This document shows, one piece after another, positions 40,941 to 48,071 of a stretch of 64,000 nt of DNA. Location: contig JAPJQL010000002.1 of NCBI GenBank assembly GCA_030825115.1, positions 171,289 to 235,288 of the forward strand. The letters run 5' to 3'. Origin of the DNA: Lachnospiraceae bacterium (GTDB taxonomy: Bacteria; Bacillota; Clostridia; Lachnospirales; Lachnospiraceae). Within the stretch, counting starts at the first letter, position 1; each line of letters begins with the position of its first letter. The position numbers and the translations under genes are program-made. The notes beneath the pieces were generated by a model. It did not search any database, was not told the DNA's origin, and saw only the letters and a program-made list of their open reading frames with translations.

Positions 40941-41687
40941 ATGACTGATATAATGGATCTGCATACCCATACCATAGCAAGCGGGCATGCATACAATACC
41001 CTCTATGAGATGATCCAGTCTGCTTCCGATCAAGGCGTGAAGCTCCTTGGAGTCACAGAACACGCGCCGCGGATACCGGGCGCCTGCCATCCTTTTTATT
41101 TCATAAACTTTAAAGTCGTGCCAAGAGACCAGCGCGGCGTCAAGCTGCTGCTCGGCTGTGAGCTGAACATCATCGATTACGACGGGCACGTCGACCTGGA
41201 AGAGCAGTACCTGCGCGGGCTGGATTACGGGATCGCCAGCATCCACGACCCCTGCTATGACAGCGGGACTGCCGCACAGAACACTGCAGCCTATCTGGGA
41301 GCGATGAAACATCCTGCCGTCCAGATCATCGGGCATCCGGACGACGGCCGTTTTCCGATCGACTACGACACCCTGGCAGCGGCTGCAAAGGAGCACCATG
41401 TCCTCCTGGAGGTCAATGCAAGCTCCCTCCATCCCAACTGCCACCGGCAGAACGCACGGGAGAATTATCTCACCATGCTGGAGTACTGCCGCCATTATCA
41501 TACACCCATCATCATCAACAGCGACGCACACTGTGAGATCGATGTGGGAAACCACGGACGGGCGCATCAGCTCCTTCAGGAGATTGATTTTCCGGAAGAA
41601 CTGGTCGTAAACACCTCCATCCAGAAAGCAGCAGAATATATCCCGGCGCTGAATCAGCCCGTTTATACAGGAGGATCCCATGATTAA
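40941..41687 (+). CDS. PHP-domain phosphatase (YcdX-like)
   Basis: A 248-residue metal-dependent phosphoesterase of the PHP fold. The metal ligands lie in D-L-H-T-H-T at residues 6-11, T-E-H-A at about 39-42, C-E-L near 74, a G-H-V-D near 82, I-I-G-H-P-D near 130 and N-S-D-A-H-C near 195-200. The closest named members are YcdX-like phosphatases; histidinol phosphatase is less likely without his genes nearby. Its last eight bases overlap the LysR start, so the two are co-translated. GGAAAGG precedes the ATG. Confidence 0.85.
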   Translation: MTDIMDLHTHTIASGHAYNTLYEMIQSASDQGVKLLGVTEHAPRIPGACHPFYFINFKVVPRDQRGVKLLLGCELNIIDYDGHVDLEEQYLRGLDYGIASIHDPCYDSGTAAQNTAAYLGAMKHPAVQIIGHPDDGRFPIDYDTLAAAAKEHHVLLEVNASSLHPNCHRQNARENYLTMLEYCRHYHTPIIINSDAHCEIDVGNHGRAHQLLQEIDFPEELVVNTSIQKAAEYIPALNQPVYTGGSHD

Positions 41688-42630
41688 CTTTCTGAACCTG
41701 GAATATTTCCTGGTTGCAGCAGAAGAACTGAACTTTACCAAGGCTGCCAGGCGTCTGTTCATATCCCAGCAGTCTTTAAGCAACCACATCTCCAATATGG
41801 AAAAAGAATTCGATGTGGTCTTGTTCAACCGCACCACCCCGCTCACCCTGACTTATGCAGGGCAGGCGTTAAAAACCCGGTCCCGGCAGATTCTCGACCT
41901 GAAGGAAGAGACTTACCGGGAACTTGCCGATATCAAGGATTTCTCCGTAGGCCAGCTCACTCTCGGCGTATCCCATACCAGGGGACGAGTCATCCTGCCG
42001 GAAATCCTTCCTGCCTACAAGGAACGCTTCCCCAATATTGAACTGCGCCTGGTGGAAGGCAACTCCTCCGCCCTCGCAGGCGATATGCTGCACGGTGACG
42101 TGGATCTGATCATCGATATGCTTCCATTTAAAGTGGAAAATGTAGAGACAGTCCCCATCTGCGAAGAAGAGATTCTCCTTGTAGTTCCTGACGCGGTTCT
42201 CGAACGGAACTTTCCGGGCCGTATGGAGGAAGTCAAGGACCAGCTTGCAAAGCATATCGACTTTTCCCTGCTTGCAGACTGCCCCTTCCTTCTGATCAAT
42301 GAAGGCAACCGGGTCCGCACGATCGCAAACGAGATTTTTGAAGAATCCCAGATCACCCCGCATATTGTGCTCGAAACAGAAAATATCGAGACGGTGCTGG
42401 CGTTGGCGGCAAAAGGGATGGGCATCACATTCTATCCCAAGATGTTCATCTCCGGGCATCAGTCCCTTCACCAGCTGCTCCGGAACAAAGTGGCCGAAAA
42501 GACCCACCTGAACTTCTATCCGCTGGACTATCCCAAGGCCCACGGCACCCTTGCCGTCGGCTATCACAAAGGACATTATATGTCCCAGGCAACCAAAGAA
42601 TTCATAAATATTGTAAAAGAGACCATCTGA
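41680..42630 (+). CDS. LysR-family transcriptional regulator
   Basis: A 316-residue LysR regulator. The N-terminal winged helix-turn-helix covers residues 1-60 (F-L-V-A-A-E-E-L-N-F-T-K-A-A-R-R-L-F-I-S-Q-Q-S-L-S type sequence), followed by the effector-binding domain starting near G-Q-L-T-L-G-V-S at about 90. It is encoded directly after, and overlapping, the PHP phosphatase gene, unlike most LysR genes, which are divergent from their targets. The effector is unknown. A strong terminator overlaps its stop codon. Confidence 0.9.
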   Translation: MINFLNLEYFLVAAEELNFTKAARRLFISQQSLSNHISNMEKEFDVVLFNRTTPLTLTYAGQALKTRSRQILDLKEETYRELADIKDFSVGQLTLGVSHTRGRVILPEILPAYKERFPNIELRLVEGNSSALAGDMLHGDVDLIIDMLPFKVENVETVPICEEEILLVVPDAVLERNFPGRMEEVKDQLAKHIDFSLLADCPFLLINEGNRVRTIANEIFEESQITPHIVLETENIETVLALAAKGMGITFYPKMFISGHQSLHQLLRNKVAEKTHLNFYPLDYPKAHGTLAVGYHKGHYMSQATKEFINIVKETI

Positions 42631-42652
42631 TGTTTCCCGATGGTCTTTTTTT
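42621..42652 (+). terminator. Rho-independent terminator after the PHP-LysR operon
   Basis: A seven-base stem (42621-42627 with 42639-42645) followed by seven T, with A-rich bases before the stem that extend pairing. The LysR stop codon lies in the loop. Confidence 0.88.
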
Positions 42653-42653
42653 C

Positions 42654-42682
42654 TTGACTTTTTCCCCATTTTGCGCTAAACT
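42654..42682 (+). promoter_or_regulatory. Promoter of the PerR-like repressor gene
   Basis: TTGACT (42654-42659) and TAAACT (42677-42682), 17-base spacer. It starts immediately after the upstream terminator and is followed by the PerR-type operator. Confidence 0.6.
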
Positions 42683-42687
42683 GTAAC

Positions 42688-42700
42688 AGTAACAATTACT
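42688..42700. promoter_or_regulatory. PerR-type operator in the perR promoter
   Basis: Inverted repeat AGTAA-caa-TTACT at the predicted transcription start. The same AGTAA-N3-TTACT palindrome occurs in the rubrerythrin promoter at 43266-43278, which supports autoregulation by the adjacent Fur-family repressor. Confidence 0.55.
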
Positions 42701-42727
42701 ATTATTATGCCATATAAGGAGTTGCCT

Positions 42728-43123
42728 ATGAAGACATTAAAGTACAGTCGTCAGAGGGAATCCATCAAAGCATGTCTGATGTCGCGCTGCGATCACCCGA
42801 CTGCAGATACGATCTACACCAGCATCCGGGAAGAGTTTCCAAACATTAGCCTGGGGACCGTCTACCGGAACCTGAACCTGCTGGTGGAGCTGGGCGAGAT
42901 CCAGAAGCTGAACTGCGGTGATGGAAAAGACCACTTTGATGCCGACACCTCCCCCCACTACCATTTTGTGTGCAGGCACTGCGGTGCCGTGGTAGATCTC
43001 CCGATGGCCCCGCTGTCTGAAGTAGACCGCGAGGCAGAACGGTGTATTGGCGCATCCATCGACAGCCACACCATCTATTTTTATGGAACCTGTCAGGACT
43101 GCCTGATCCACGAAGCGCACTGA
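42728..43123 (+). CDS. perR: Fur-family repressor, probably PerR (peroxide response)
   Basis: A 131-residue Fur-family protein. The winged helix includes S-L-G-T-V-Y-R-N-L-N-L-L near residues 47-58. The dimerisation part has H-F-D-A-D and H-Y-H-F metal-binding residues, then the structural zinc cysteines C-R-H-C and C-Q-D-C. Fur, Zur and PerR cannot be separated with certainty by eye, but the next gene is rubrerythrin and both promoters share an operator, so a peroxide-sensing PerR is most likely. The start at 42728 follows AAGGAG. Confidence 0.85.
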   Translation: MKTLKYSRQRESIKACLMSRCDHPTADTIYTSIREEFPNISLGTVYRNLNLLVELGEIQKLNCGDGKDHFDADTSPHYHFVCRHCGAVVDLPMAPLSEVDREAERCIGASIDSHTIYFYGTCQDCLIHEAH

Positions 43124-43152
43124 TGAAACCGCCGGCAGGGGTTTTTGCCCCC

Positions 43153-43171
43153 CTGGCAGCACCGCTGCCAG
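43153..43171 (+). other. Hairpin between perR and rubrerythrin
   Basis: An eight-base perfect stem with a three-base ACC loop, 30 bases after the perR stop. No T run follows, so it may be a weak terminator or an mRNA-stabilising hairpin. Confidence 0.35.
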
Positions 43172-43230
43172 CCAAAAATCCACTGCCCGAACGGCGGGGA
43201 AAAATAATTACAAAATTTTCTCAAAAAGAG

Positions 43231-43259
43231 TTGACAAGTGAGAAATGTTATGCTAAATT
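43231..43259 (+). promoter_or_regulatory. Promoter of reverse rubrerythrin gene
   Basis: Perfect TTGACA (43231-43236), 17-base spacer, TAAATT (43254-43259). The operator palindrome starts four bases downstream. Confidence 0.7.
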
Positions 43260-43262
43260 AAT

Positions 43263-43281
43263 ATCAGTAATCATTACTGAT
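43263..43281. promoter_or_regulatory. PerR-type operator (19-bp palindrome) at rubrerythrin promoter
   Basis: A nine-base half-site ATCAGTAAT and its exact complement ATTACTGAT flank a single central C. It overlaps the expected transcription start, where a bound repressor would block transcription. It contains the AGTAA-N3-TTACT core also found in the perR promoter. Confidence 0.7.
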
Positions 43282-43339
43282 TTGATTACAAGATGATAAC
43301 AATAAAAAAATTATTATAAACAAAAAGGAGAAATGAGTT

Positions 43340-43882
43340 ATGAAGAAATGGGTTTGTACAGTATGCGGTTATGTTCACGAAGGCGATGCAGCTCCGGAGT
43401 TCTGCCCGGTATGTAAAGTTCCAGCATCCAAGTTCGAGGAGCAGAAGGGCGAGCTGACCTGGGCAGCTGAGCATGTGGTTGGCGTTGCACAGGGCGTATC
43501 CGAGGATATCATCATGGATCTGAGAGCAAACTTCGAGGGCGAGTGCTCTGAGGTTGGTATGTATCTGGCAATGGCAAGAGTTGCTCACAGAGAAGGTTAT
43601 CCTGAGATTGGCCTGTATTACGAGAAAGCTGCCTGGGAAGAGGCAGAGCATGCTTCCAAGTTTGCAGAGCTGCTTGGCGAGTGCGTAACCAACAGCACCA
43701 AGAAGAACCTGGAGTTAAGAGTTGCTGCTGAGAACGGCGCTACCGCTGGTAAGTTTGACCTGGCTAAGCGCGCGAAAGCTGCTGACCTGGATGCAATCCA
43801 TGACACCGTTCATGAGATGGCTAAGGATGAGGCTCGTCACGGCAAGGCATTCGAAGGCTTACTGAAGAGATACTTCGGCTAA
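43340..43882 (+). CDS. Reverse rubrerythrin (rubredoxin domain N-terminal)
   Basis: A 180-residue peroxide-reducing protein. A rubredoxin-like iron site comes first (C-T-V-C-G at 6-10 and C-P-V-C at 22-25), then a four-helix ferritin-like di-iron domain with E-G-E-C-S-E, W-E-E-A-E-H near 99-104 and D-E-A-R-H near 165-169. This domain order is the reverse of classical rubrerythrin and is the type induced by oxygen in clostridia. AAAAGGAG precedes the ATG. A PerR-like repressor and its operator lie directly upstream. Confidence 0.92.
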   Translation: MKKWVCTVCGYVHEGDAAPEFCPVCKVPASKFEEQKGELTWAAEHVVGVAQGVSEDIIMDLRANFEGECSEVGMYLAMARVAHREGYPEIGLYYEKAAWEEAEHASKFAELLGECVTNSTKKNLELRVAAENGATAGKFDLAKRAKAADLDAIHDTVHEMAKDEARHGKAFEGLLKRYFG

Positions 43883-43902
43883 TCATATCCATCACGCACT
43901 CT

Positions 43903-43939
43903 CAGGGCGGAAGCAATATTGCCTCCGCCCTGCTTTTTT
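43903..43939 (+). terminator. Terminator after reverse rubrerythrin
   Basis: A nine-base GC-rich stem (43903-43911 with 43924-43932) followed by C and six T. Confidence 0.88.
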
Positions 43940-43972
43940 ATAGGAAGAGTGATATCCATTTGAGCCAAACCG

Positions 43973-43981
43973 TGTTATAAT
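43973..43981 (+). promoter_or_regulatory. Extended -10 promoter of classical rubrerythrin gene
   Basis: TGT followed by a perfect TATAAT (43976-43981), an extended -10 element. No good -35 is seen, and no AGTAA-N3-TTACT operator, so regulation may differ from that of the first rubrerythrin. Confidence 0.55.
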
Positions 43982-44013
43982 GAACGAAAGAAAAATTAAA
44001 GGAGGTATTTCAT

Positions 44014-44550
44014 ATGTCAAAGTATGCAGGAACAAAAACCGAGGCCAACTTAAAAGAGGCATTTGCAGGCGAGTCTATGGCGCGCAACAAATACACCTAC
44101 TATGCTTCTGCCGCAAAAAAAGCCGGGTATGAGCAGATGGCCGCTCTGTATTTAGAGACTGCAGATCAGGAAAAAGAACATGCAAAGATGTGGTTCAAGG
44201 AACTGCACGGCATCGGGACTCCGCAGGAGAATCTCGTGGATGCTGCCGCAGGCGAGAACGAAGAGTGGACCGACATGTATGTCCGCATGGCAAAAGAAGC
44301 CGAGGAAGAAGGCTTTGCAGAGCTGGCGAACAAATTCCGTATGGTCGCTCAGGTTGAGGCCGCTCATGAGAAGCGCTACCTGAAGCTGTTAGACCACTTA
44401 AAGGCAGATGGTACCTTCAAAGGCGACGCTCCGCTGGGCTGGAAGTGCCGCAACTGCGGATACATCCACGAAGGCGACGAAGCTCCTGAGATTTGCCCGG
44501 TATGTGCTCATCCGAAGGCTTATTTTGAGAGAAAAGCTGAGAATTATTAA
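44014..44550 (+). CDS. Rubrerythrin (classical domain order)
   Basis: A 178-residue rubrerythrin. The ferritin-like di-iron domain is N-terminal (E-A-F-A-G-E-S-M-A-R near 10-19, Q-E-K-E-H-A near 50-55, E-A-A-H-E near 116-120) and the rubredoxin domain is C-terminal (C-R-N-C-G near 146-150, C-P-V-C near 163-166). It reduces hydrogen peroxide with electrons from rubredoxin or NADH oxidoreductases. AAAGGAGG precedes the ATG. Having both types side by side suggests layered oxidative-stress protection. Confidence 0.92.
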   Translation: MSKYAGTKTEANLKEAFAGESMARNKYTYYASAAKKAGYEQMAALYLETADQEKEHAKMWFKELHGIGTPQENLVDAAAGENEEWTDMYVRMAKEAEEEGFAELANKFRMVAQVEAAHEKRYLKLLDHLKADGTFKGDAPLGWKCRNCGYIHEGDEAPEICPVCAHPKAYFERKAENY

Positions 44551-44566
44551 TGCAGCGATAAGGAAA

Positions 44567-44592
44567 GGAAGGGCGGGCGCCCTTCCTTTTTT
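44567..44592 (+). terminator. Rho-independent terminator after classical rubrerythrin
   Basis: A perfect eight-base stem (44567-44574 with 44579-44586) with a GGGC loop and six T. The end of the convergent DUF3791 gene touches it. Confidence 0.9.
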
Positions 44593-44806
44593 ATGGATGT
44601 TTCTGCATATATTCAATCCGAAGCTCCTCCGCCAGGTACTCATCGCTACGGCAATGCATATCTGAGATGCCTTCACTCACTTCCCGATACAGTTCCGAGG
44701 CGTAAAAAAAATCCAGCGCTTCTCCCGTTGAGATATTTTCCTGTTTTGCAAACATTTCAATCACTCTTGCATACTTTTTCTGCAATAAAATCCGGTTTGC
44801 CTTCAT
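44591..44806 (-). CDS. DUF3791-family small protein (downstream copy)
   Basis: A 71-residue protein resembling the DUF3791 family: a helical segment with Y-A-R-V-I-E-M-F-A-K-Q, then I-S-T-G-E-A-L-D-F-F-Y near residues 25-36 and a C-terminal E-L-R-I-E-Y. The ATG at 44806 overlaps the upstream DUF3990 stop as TGATG and is six bases after GAGGG; a GTG three bases earlier is an alternative. Its function is not known. Position beside the ADP-ribosyltransferase-like DUF3990 protein suggests an antitoxin or specificity partner. Confidence 0.7.
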   Translation of the reverse strand: MKANRILLQKKYARVIEMFAKQENISTGEALDFFYASELYREVSEGISDMHCRSDEYLAEELRIEYMQKHP

Positions 44807-45282
44807 CACAAGCCCTCGCTCCCTATAAATCGAACACAGGTATCAATCGCTTCCTGTGAGCAAAAACACACCTGCAGATTCGGCTTTTCATAACGCAAGC
44901 GCTCAATTGCCACAGATTTATCAATCAATCCATCAAAAAAAAGCTCAATTGTATCAAAAACCTTGTCATTGGCTACTCCACCTATAATTACGTCATAGGG
45001 CGTTGGACATTGCCCTCTTCTACAGGCAACAATATAATCCAGCCATGCATCTGAATAGGAATCAAATTCTTTTACCAAGAATTCTGCCCTGAGTTTTTCT
45101 TCATCCACCTCATATGTGGACAAGACGCTGCTTCCTTTCTTTGCTTTGAATCTTCTGGCCCACTTCACGGCCTGTTCTCTGATTGGAGTCGTATAAAAGC
45201 CTTTTCCAAAATCCACGTTACTTCTTGACAACGTGATATCTGGTGTACTCACTTCCATATAGCTGCCATGATAAACTATCAT
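44806..45282 (-). CDS. DUF3990-family protein (ADP-ribosyltransferase-like fold)
   Basis: A 158-residue DUF3990 protein. Residues V-Y-H-G-S (3-7) and F-G-K-G-F-Y-T-T (25-32) match the first two motifs of the ADP-ribosyl-transferring fold (His and Tyr of an H-Y-x triad), and a later Y-D-V-I-I-G-G-V-A-N-D segment is characteristic of the family. The start overlaps the preceding DUF3791 gene by four bases and its end overlaps the following one, making a tightly coupled three-gene set. A toxin-like modifier is plausible; no experiment or target is known to me. Confidence 0.75.
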   Translation of the reverse strand: MIVYHGSYMEVSTPDITLSRSNVDFGKGFYTTPIREQAVKWARRFKAKKGSSVLSTYEVDEEKLRAEFLVKEFDSYSDAWLDYIVACRRGQCPTPYDVIIGGVANDKVFDTIELFFDGLIDKSVAIERLRYEKPNLQVCFCSQEAIDTCVRFIGSEGL

Positions 45283-45506
45283 CCCAGCACTCCTTCCGAC
45301 TGCATAAATTCCACAATATCCTCCACAATATATTCTTTGCTCTGTGTATGCAGGATATCAATATTGGGGACAATATAATCCTCCAGAATGCGGCTGTCTT
45401 TCGTAAGTAACCGATAAATCTCATCGCCGTTCTTCCCCAGCTTCTGCCCCACATTTTCCACGCAAAATACGACAAATTCCAGCTCATCACTGTTCAGGTC
45501 CTTCAT
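45279..45506 (-). CDS. DUF3791-family small protein (upstream copy)
   Basis: A 75-residue DUF3791 protein with E-F-V-V-F-C-V-E-N-V-G near residues 9-19, E-I-Y-R-L-L-T and the C-terminal Y-I-V-P-N-I-D-I-L-H-T-Q-S family ending. The ATG at 45506 is eight bases after GGAGG; a longer frame to 45533 runs into the upstream gene. It overlaps DUF3990 by four bases. It differs clearly from the second DUF3791 copy, so the two are not a recent duplication. Confidence 0.72.
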   Translation of the reverse strand: MKDLNSDELEFVVFCVENVGQKLGKNGDEIYRLLTKDSRILEDYIVPNIDILHTQSKEYIVEDIVEFMQSEGVLG

Positions 45507-45529
45507 ATCCCAACCTCCGCAGAACATCA

Positions 45530-46423
45530 TCATACAACCGGATTCGTAATCTCCCCAATCCCTTCAATCCGGCAGGTCACCACATCCCCGCTCTTTAAAA
45601 ACTTCGGCGGCGTAAATCCCATCCCCACACCCGCAGGCGTTCCGGTAGAGATAATCGTCCCCGCCTTTAAAGTCATTCCCCGCGAAAGCTCGCTCACCAC
45701 GTGGTCAAGCCCAAAGATCAGAAGCTTCGTATTGCTGTCCTGCCTCAGCTCCCCGTTCACATAGGACTGCACCTGAAGACAGGGCGGATATGGGACAGAA
45801 TCCACCGTCAGGATACATGGTCCCATCGGCGTAAAGCCATCCAGGCTCTTCCCAAAATACCACTGCTTATGCCGTGTCTGTACGTTGCGGGCGCTGACAT
45901 CGTTGAGAATGGTATAACCGAATATATAGTCTTTCACATCCTCCGGCTTCACATCCTTTGCATCCTTCCCGATCACAACCGCCAGCTCCGCCTCGTAATC
46001 CAGGCTGTCCACAAGATCTGCATGGGACGGGATCGGCTCGCCGTCCGCCACCGCCTCATTGACCCGCTTGGAAAAATACACGGCAAAGGGCCGTTCCCCG
46101 CCAAAATCCTCCTGCTTAAACCGCGCCGACTCCTCTGCGTGGGCCATATAATTGATTCCCAGGCAGATGATATCCTGCTCCGGGACCGGGATCGGGGCGA
46201 GAAGCTTTATCTCATTCAGACGGGCCGCCCCCCGGATGGAGTAAGGCTCCTTCCCGGAGATATATTCCAGCATCTGCTTTTCCGACTCGCCCAGATTCTT
46301 TACTGCCTCCAGCATGGTCTTATATTCCATATCAGCCGATTCAATGGGATATACCCACTCTCCGTCCCGGCTGATGACTCCGACCCGAACCCGGCGCTCC
46401 ACTTCAAATGTAACCAATTTCAT
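45530..46423 (-). CDS. Fumarylacetoacetate hydrolase-family protein
   Basis: A 297-residue FAH-superfamily enzyme. The N-terminal 60 residues form the small domain; the catalytic domain has I-C-L-G-I-N-Y-M-A-H, D-Y-E-A-E-L-A-V-V-I-G with metal-binding Glu residues near 145, N-D-V-S-A-R near 178 and I-S-T-G-T-P-A-G-V-G near 257. Such enzymes hydrolyse or isomerise 2-keto-acid products, for example acylpyruvates or hydroxy-muconates, or decarboxylate oxaloacetate. The ATG at 46423 follows GGAGG by five bases. It has no clear pathway partners here. Confidence 0.87.
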   Translation of the reverse strand: MKLVTFEVERRVRVGVISRDGEWVYPIESADMEYKTMLEAVKNLGESEKQMLEYISGKEPYSIRGAARLNEIKLLAPIPVPEQDIICLGINYMAHAEESARFKQEDFGGERPFAVYFSKRVNEAVADGEPIPSHADLVDSLDYEAELAVVIGKDAKDVKPEDVKDYIFGYTILNDVSARNVQTRHKQWYFGKSLDGFTPMGPCILTVDSVPYPPCLQVQSYVNGELRQDSNTKLLIFGLDHVVSELSRGMTLKAGTIISTGTPAGVGMGFTPPKFLKSGDVVTCRIEGIGEITNPVV

Positions 46424-46500
46424 AATTGCCTCCGCTCTGGCTGTTATTTCCGCCATGTTTGCTAACAATTATACCTCGGTTTTGGAAAAAGTGCAATTAC

Positions 46501-47367
46501 TCAGCATCCCCCACACCTCTGGCAGGCACTGGGCGTTGCCGCACACCCGCCAAGCGCCGTCTCCCGCAGCTCATGAGGCATCTTTTTCCCCACGGAATAC
46601 ATGGTGTCGAGCATCTCATCAAACGGAATCAGTTGGGGAATCCCTGACAGTGCGATCTCCGCCGCGATCAGCGCATTGGCCACGCCTGCCGCGTTGCGGT
46701 TCTGGCAGGGATACTCCACCAGCCCGCCAACCGGGTCGCAGACCAGCCCCAGCATGTTCATCAGCACCGTGGACGCCGCATTCAGGCTCTGCTGCGGAGT
46801 CCCTTCCATCAATTCCACTGCGGCAGACGCAGCCATCGCGGCGGCGACGCCCACCTCTGCCTGACAGCCGCCCACAGCTCCCGCCACCGTGGCATTCCGC
46901 ATCGCAAGGTAACCGATCGCACCGGCATTAAACAGCGCGTCCATAAGCCTCTCATCCGATATGCTGTACTCCTTTTGCAGCGACAGCAAAAGCCCCGGCA
47001 CGATGCCGGAAGAACCTGCCGTCGGAGCCGCCACGATCAGTCCCATGGAAGCATTTACCTCCAGCACCGCCATCGCGTAGGCGATTCCACGGCCCAGGAC
47101 TGTGCCGCAGATATCCTTCCCTTTGTTGTGGTGTACATTCAGCTTTTTTGCCTCGCCGCCGATCAGTCCGCCCATAGATTTCCCCGGGCATTTAAGCGGC
47201 GTGGTAGCCGATTCCTTCATGATGTCCATCACACGCTTCATCCGGTGTTTGATCAGGTCGGCTGTCGTCTCCCCCAGATCGCACTCCCGCTGCTTCATCA
47301 CATCCGATATCTTCCACTGGTTTTCATCACACAGATTGATCAATTCTCTGGCATTTTTAAAATCCAT
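46501..47367 (-). CDS. sdaAA: L-serine dehydratase, iron-sulfur-dependent, alpha subunit
   Basis: Deaminates L-serine to pyruvate and ammonia with a 4Fe-4S cluster. The 288-residue alpha subunit shows A-M-A-V-L-E-V-N-A-S-M-G, A-P-T-A-G-S-S-G-I-V-P-G near residue 130 and the cluster cysteines in D-P-V-G-G-L-V-E-Y-P-C-Q and the C-terminal C-Q-R-C-G-G-C. The start at 47367 is six bases after AAGGAG; a TTG-initiated frame from 47391 is less likely. It is 25 bases after sdaAB in a transporter-containing operon. Confidence 0.92.
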   Translation of the reverse strand: MDFKNARELINLCDENQWKISDVMKQRECDLGETTADLIKHRMKRVMDIMKESATTPLKCPGKSMGGLIGGEAKKLNVHHNKGKDICGTVLGRGIAYAMAVLEVNASMGLIVAAPTAGSSGIVPGLLLSLQKEYSISDERLMDALFNAGAIGYLAMRNATVAGAVGGCQAEVGVAAAMAASAAVELMEGTPQQSLNAASTVLMNMLGLVCDPVGGLVEYPCQNRNAAGVANALIAAEIALSGIPQLIPFDEMLDTMYSVGKKMPHELRETALGGCAATPSACQRCGGC

Positions 47368-47392
47368 CTCCATCTCCTTACGACCGAACAAT

Positions 47393-48061
47393 TTAATTCT
47401 GGACGACCATCACATCCTGCACGTTCCGGTTTTCTTTCAGCCGCTCTCCCACGTCCATCGGGAGCCGGTCATCTGATTCTACGATGGTATACGCCGTATG
47501 TCCTTTTGCTTCCCGGAAAAGCCGCATAAAAGCGATATTGACGTTCCGGTCGCTCAGGCATTTGGTGATATGGGCGACCACGCCCGGCTTGTCCTGATGG
47601 ATCACGATGACAGCGCTGTATTCGCCAGTAAAATCCACCTCCACCTGATTGATCCGCACGATCCGCACTTTGCCGCCGCCCAGGGACTCGCCCCGCACGG
47701 TCATGACCCGTCCCGCGGCATTGCTCATGCTGATATCCACCGTATTAGGATGCATCTCCGTCTCTTCCTCATGGACCAAAAAGGCGAACTCCAGCCCCCG
47801 CTCCCCGGCGATCTGAAAAGAATCCCGGATTCTGGTGTCATCCGTGGAAAAACCCATGATTCCGCCAAGCAGGGCCCGGTCCGTACCATGACCCCGGTAA
47901 GTCTTCGCAAAAGAATTGTACAAGGTAAACTCCACCTTTTTGAGCGGTCCCTCTATCATCTTGTGCGCCAAAAATGCGATCACAGACGCTCCCGCCGTGT
48001 GGGAACTGGATGGCCCGATCATATTTGGTCCCAAAACATCAAACACGCTGATAAATGACAT
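47393..48061 (-). CDS. sdaAB: L-serine dehydratase, iron-sulfur-dependent, beta subunit (ACT domain)
   Basis: A 222-residue beta subunit. The N-terminal domain begins S-V-F-D-V-L-G-P-N-M-I-G-P-S-S-S-H-T-A-G, typical of the SdaA beta fold, and residues about 148-218 form an ACT domain (S-A-V-I-V-I-H-Q-D-K-P-G-V-V-A-H-I), which may bind serine as regulator. It is translated with sdaAA immediately downstream. An adjacent sodium symporter probably imports serine for fermentation. Confidence 0.92.
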   Translation of the reverse strand: MSFISVFDVLGPNMIGPSSSHTAGASVIAFLAHKMIEGPLKKVEFTLYNSFAKTYRGHGTDRALLGGIMGFSTDDTRIRDSFQIAGERGLEFAFLVHEEETEMHPNTVDISMSNAAGRVMTVRGESLGGGKVRIVRINQVEVDFTGEYSAVIVIHQDKPGVVAHITKCLSDRNVNIAFMRLFREAKGHTAYTIVESDDRLPMDVGERLKENRNVQDVMVVQN

Positions 48062-48071
48062 GGTAATCCTC

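Noticed and set aside
43340..44550. The two rubrerythrin genes as a recent tandem duplication
   Set aside because: Their domain orders are opposite (rubredoxin first versus last) and sequences differ widely, so they are distinct families.
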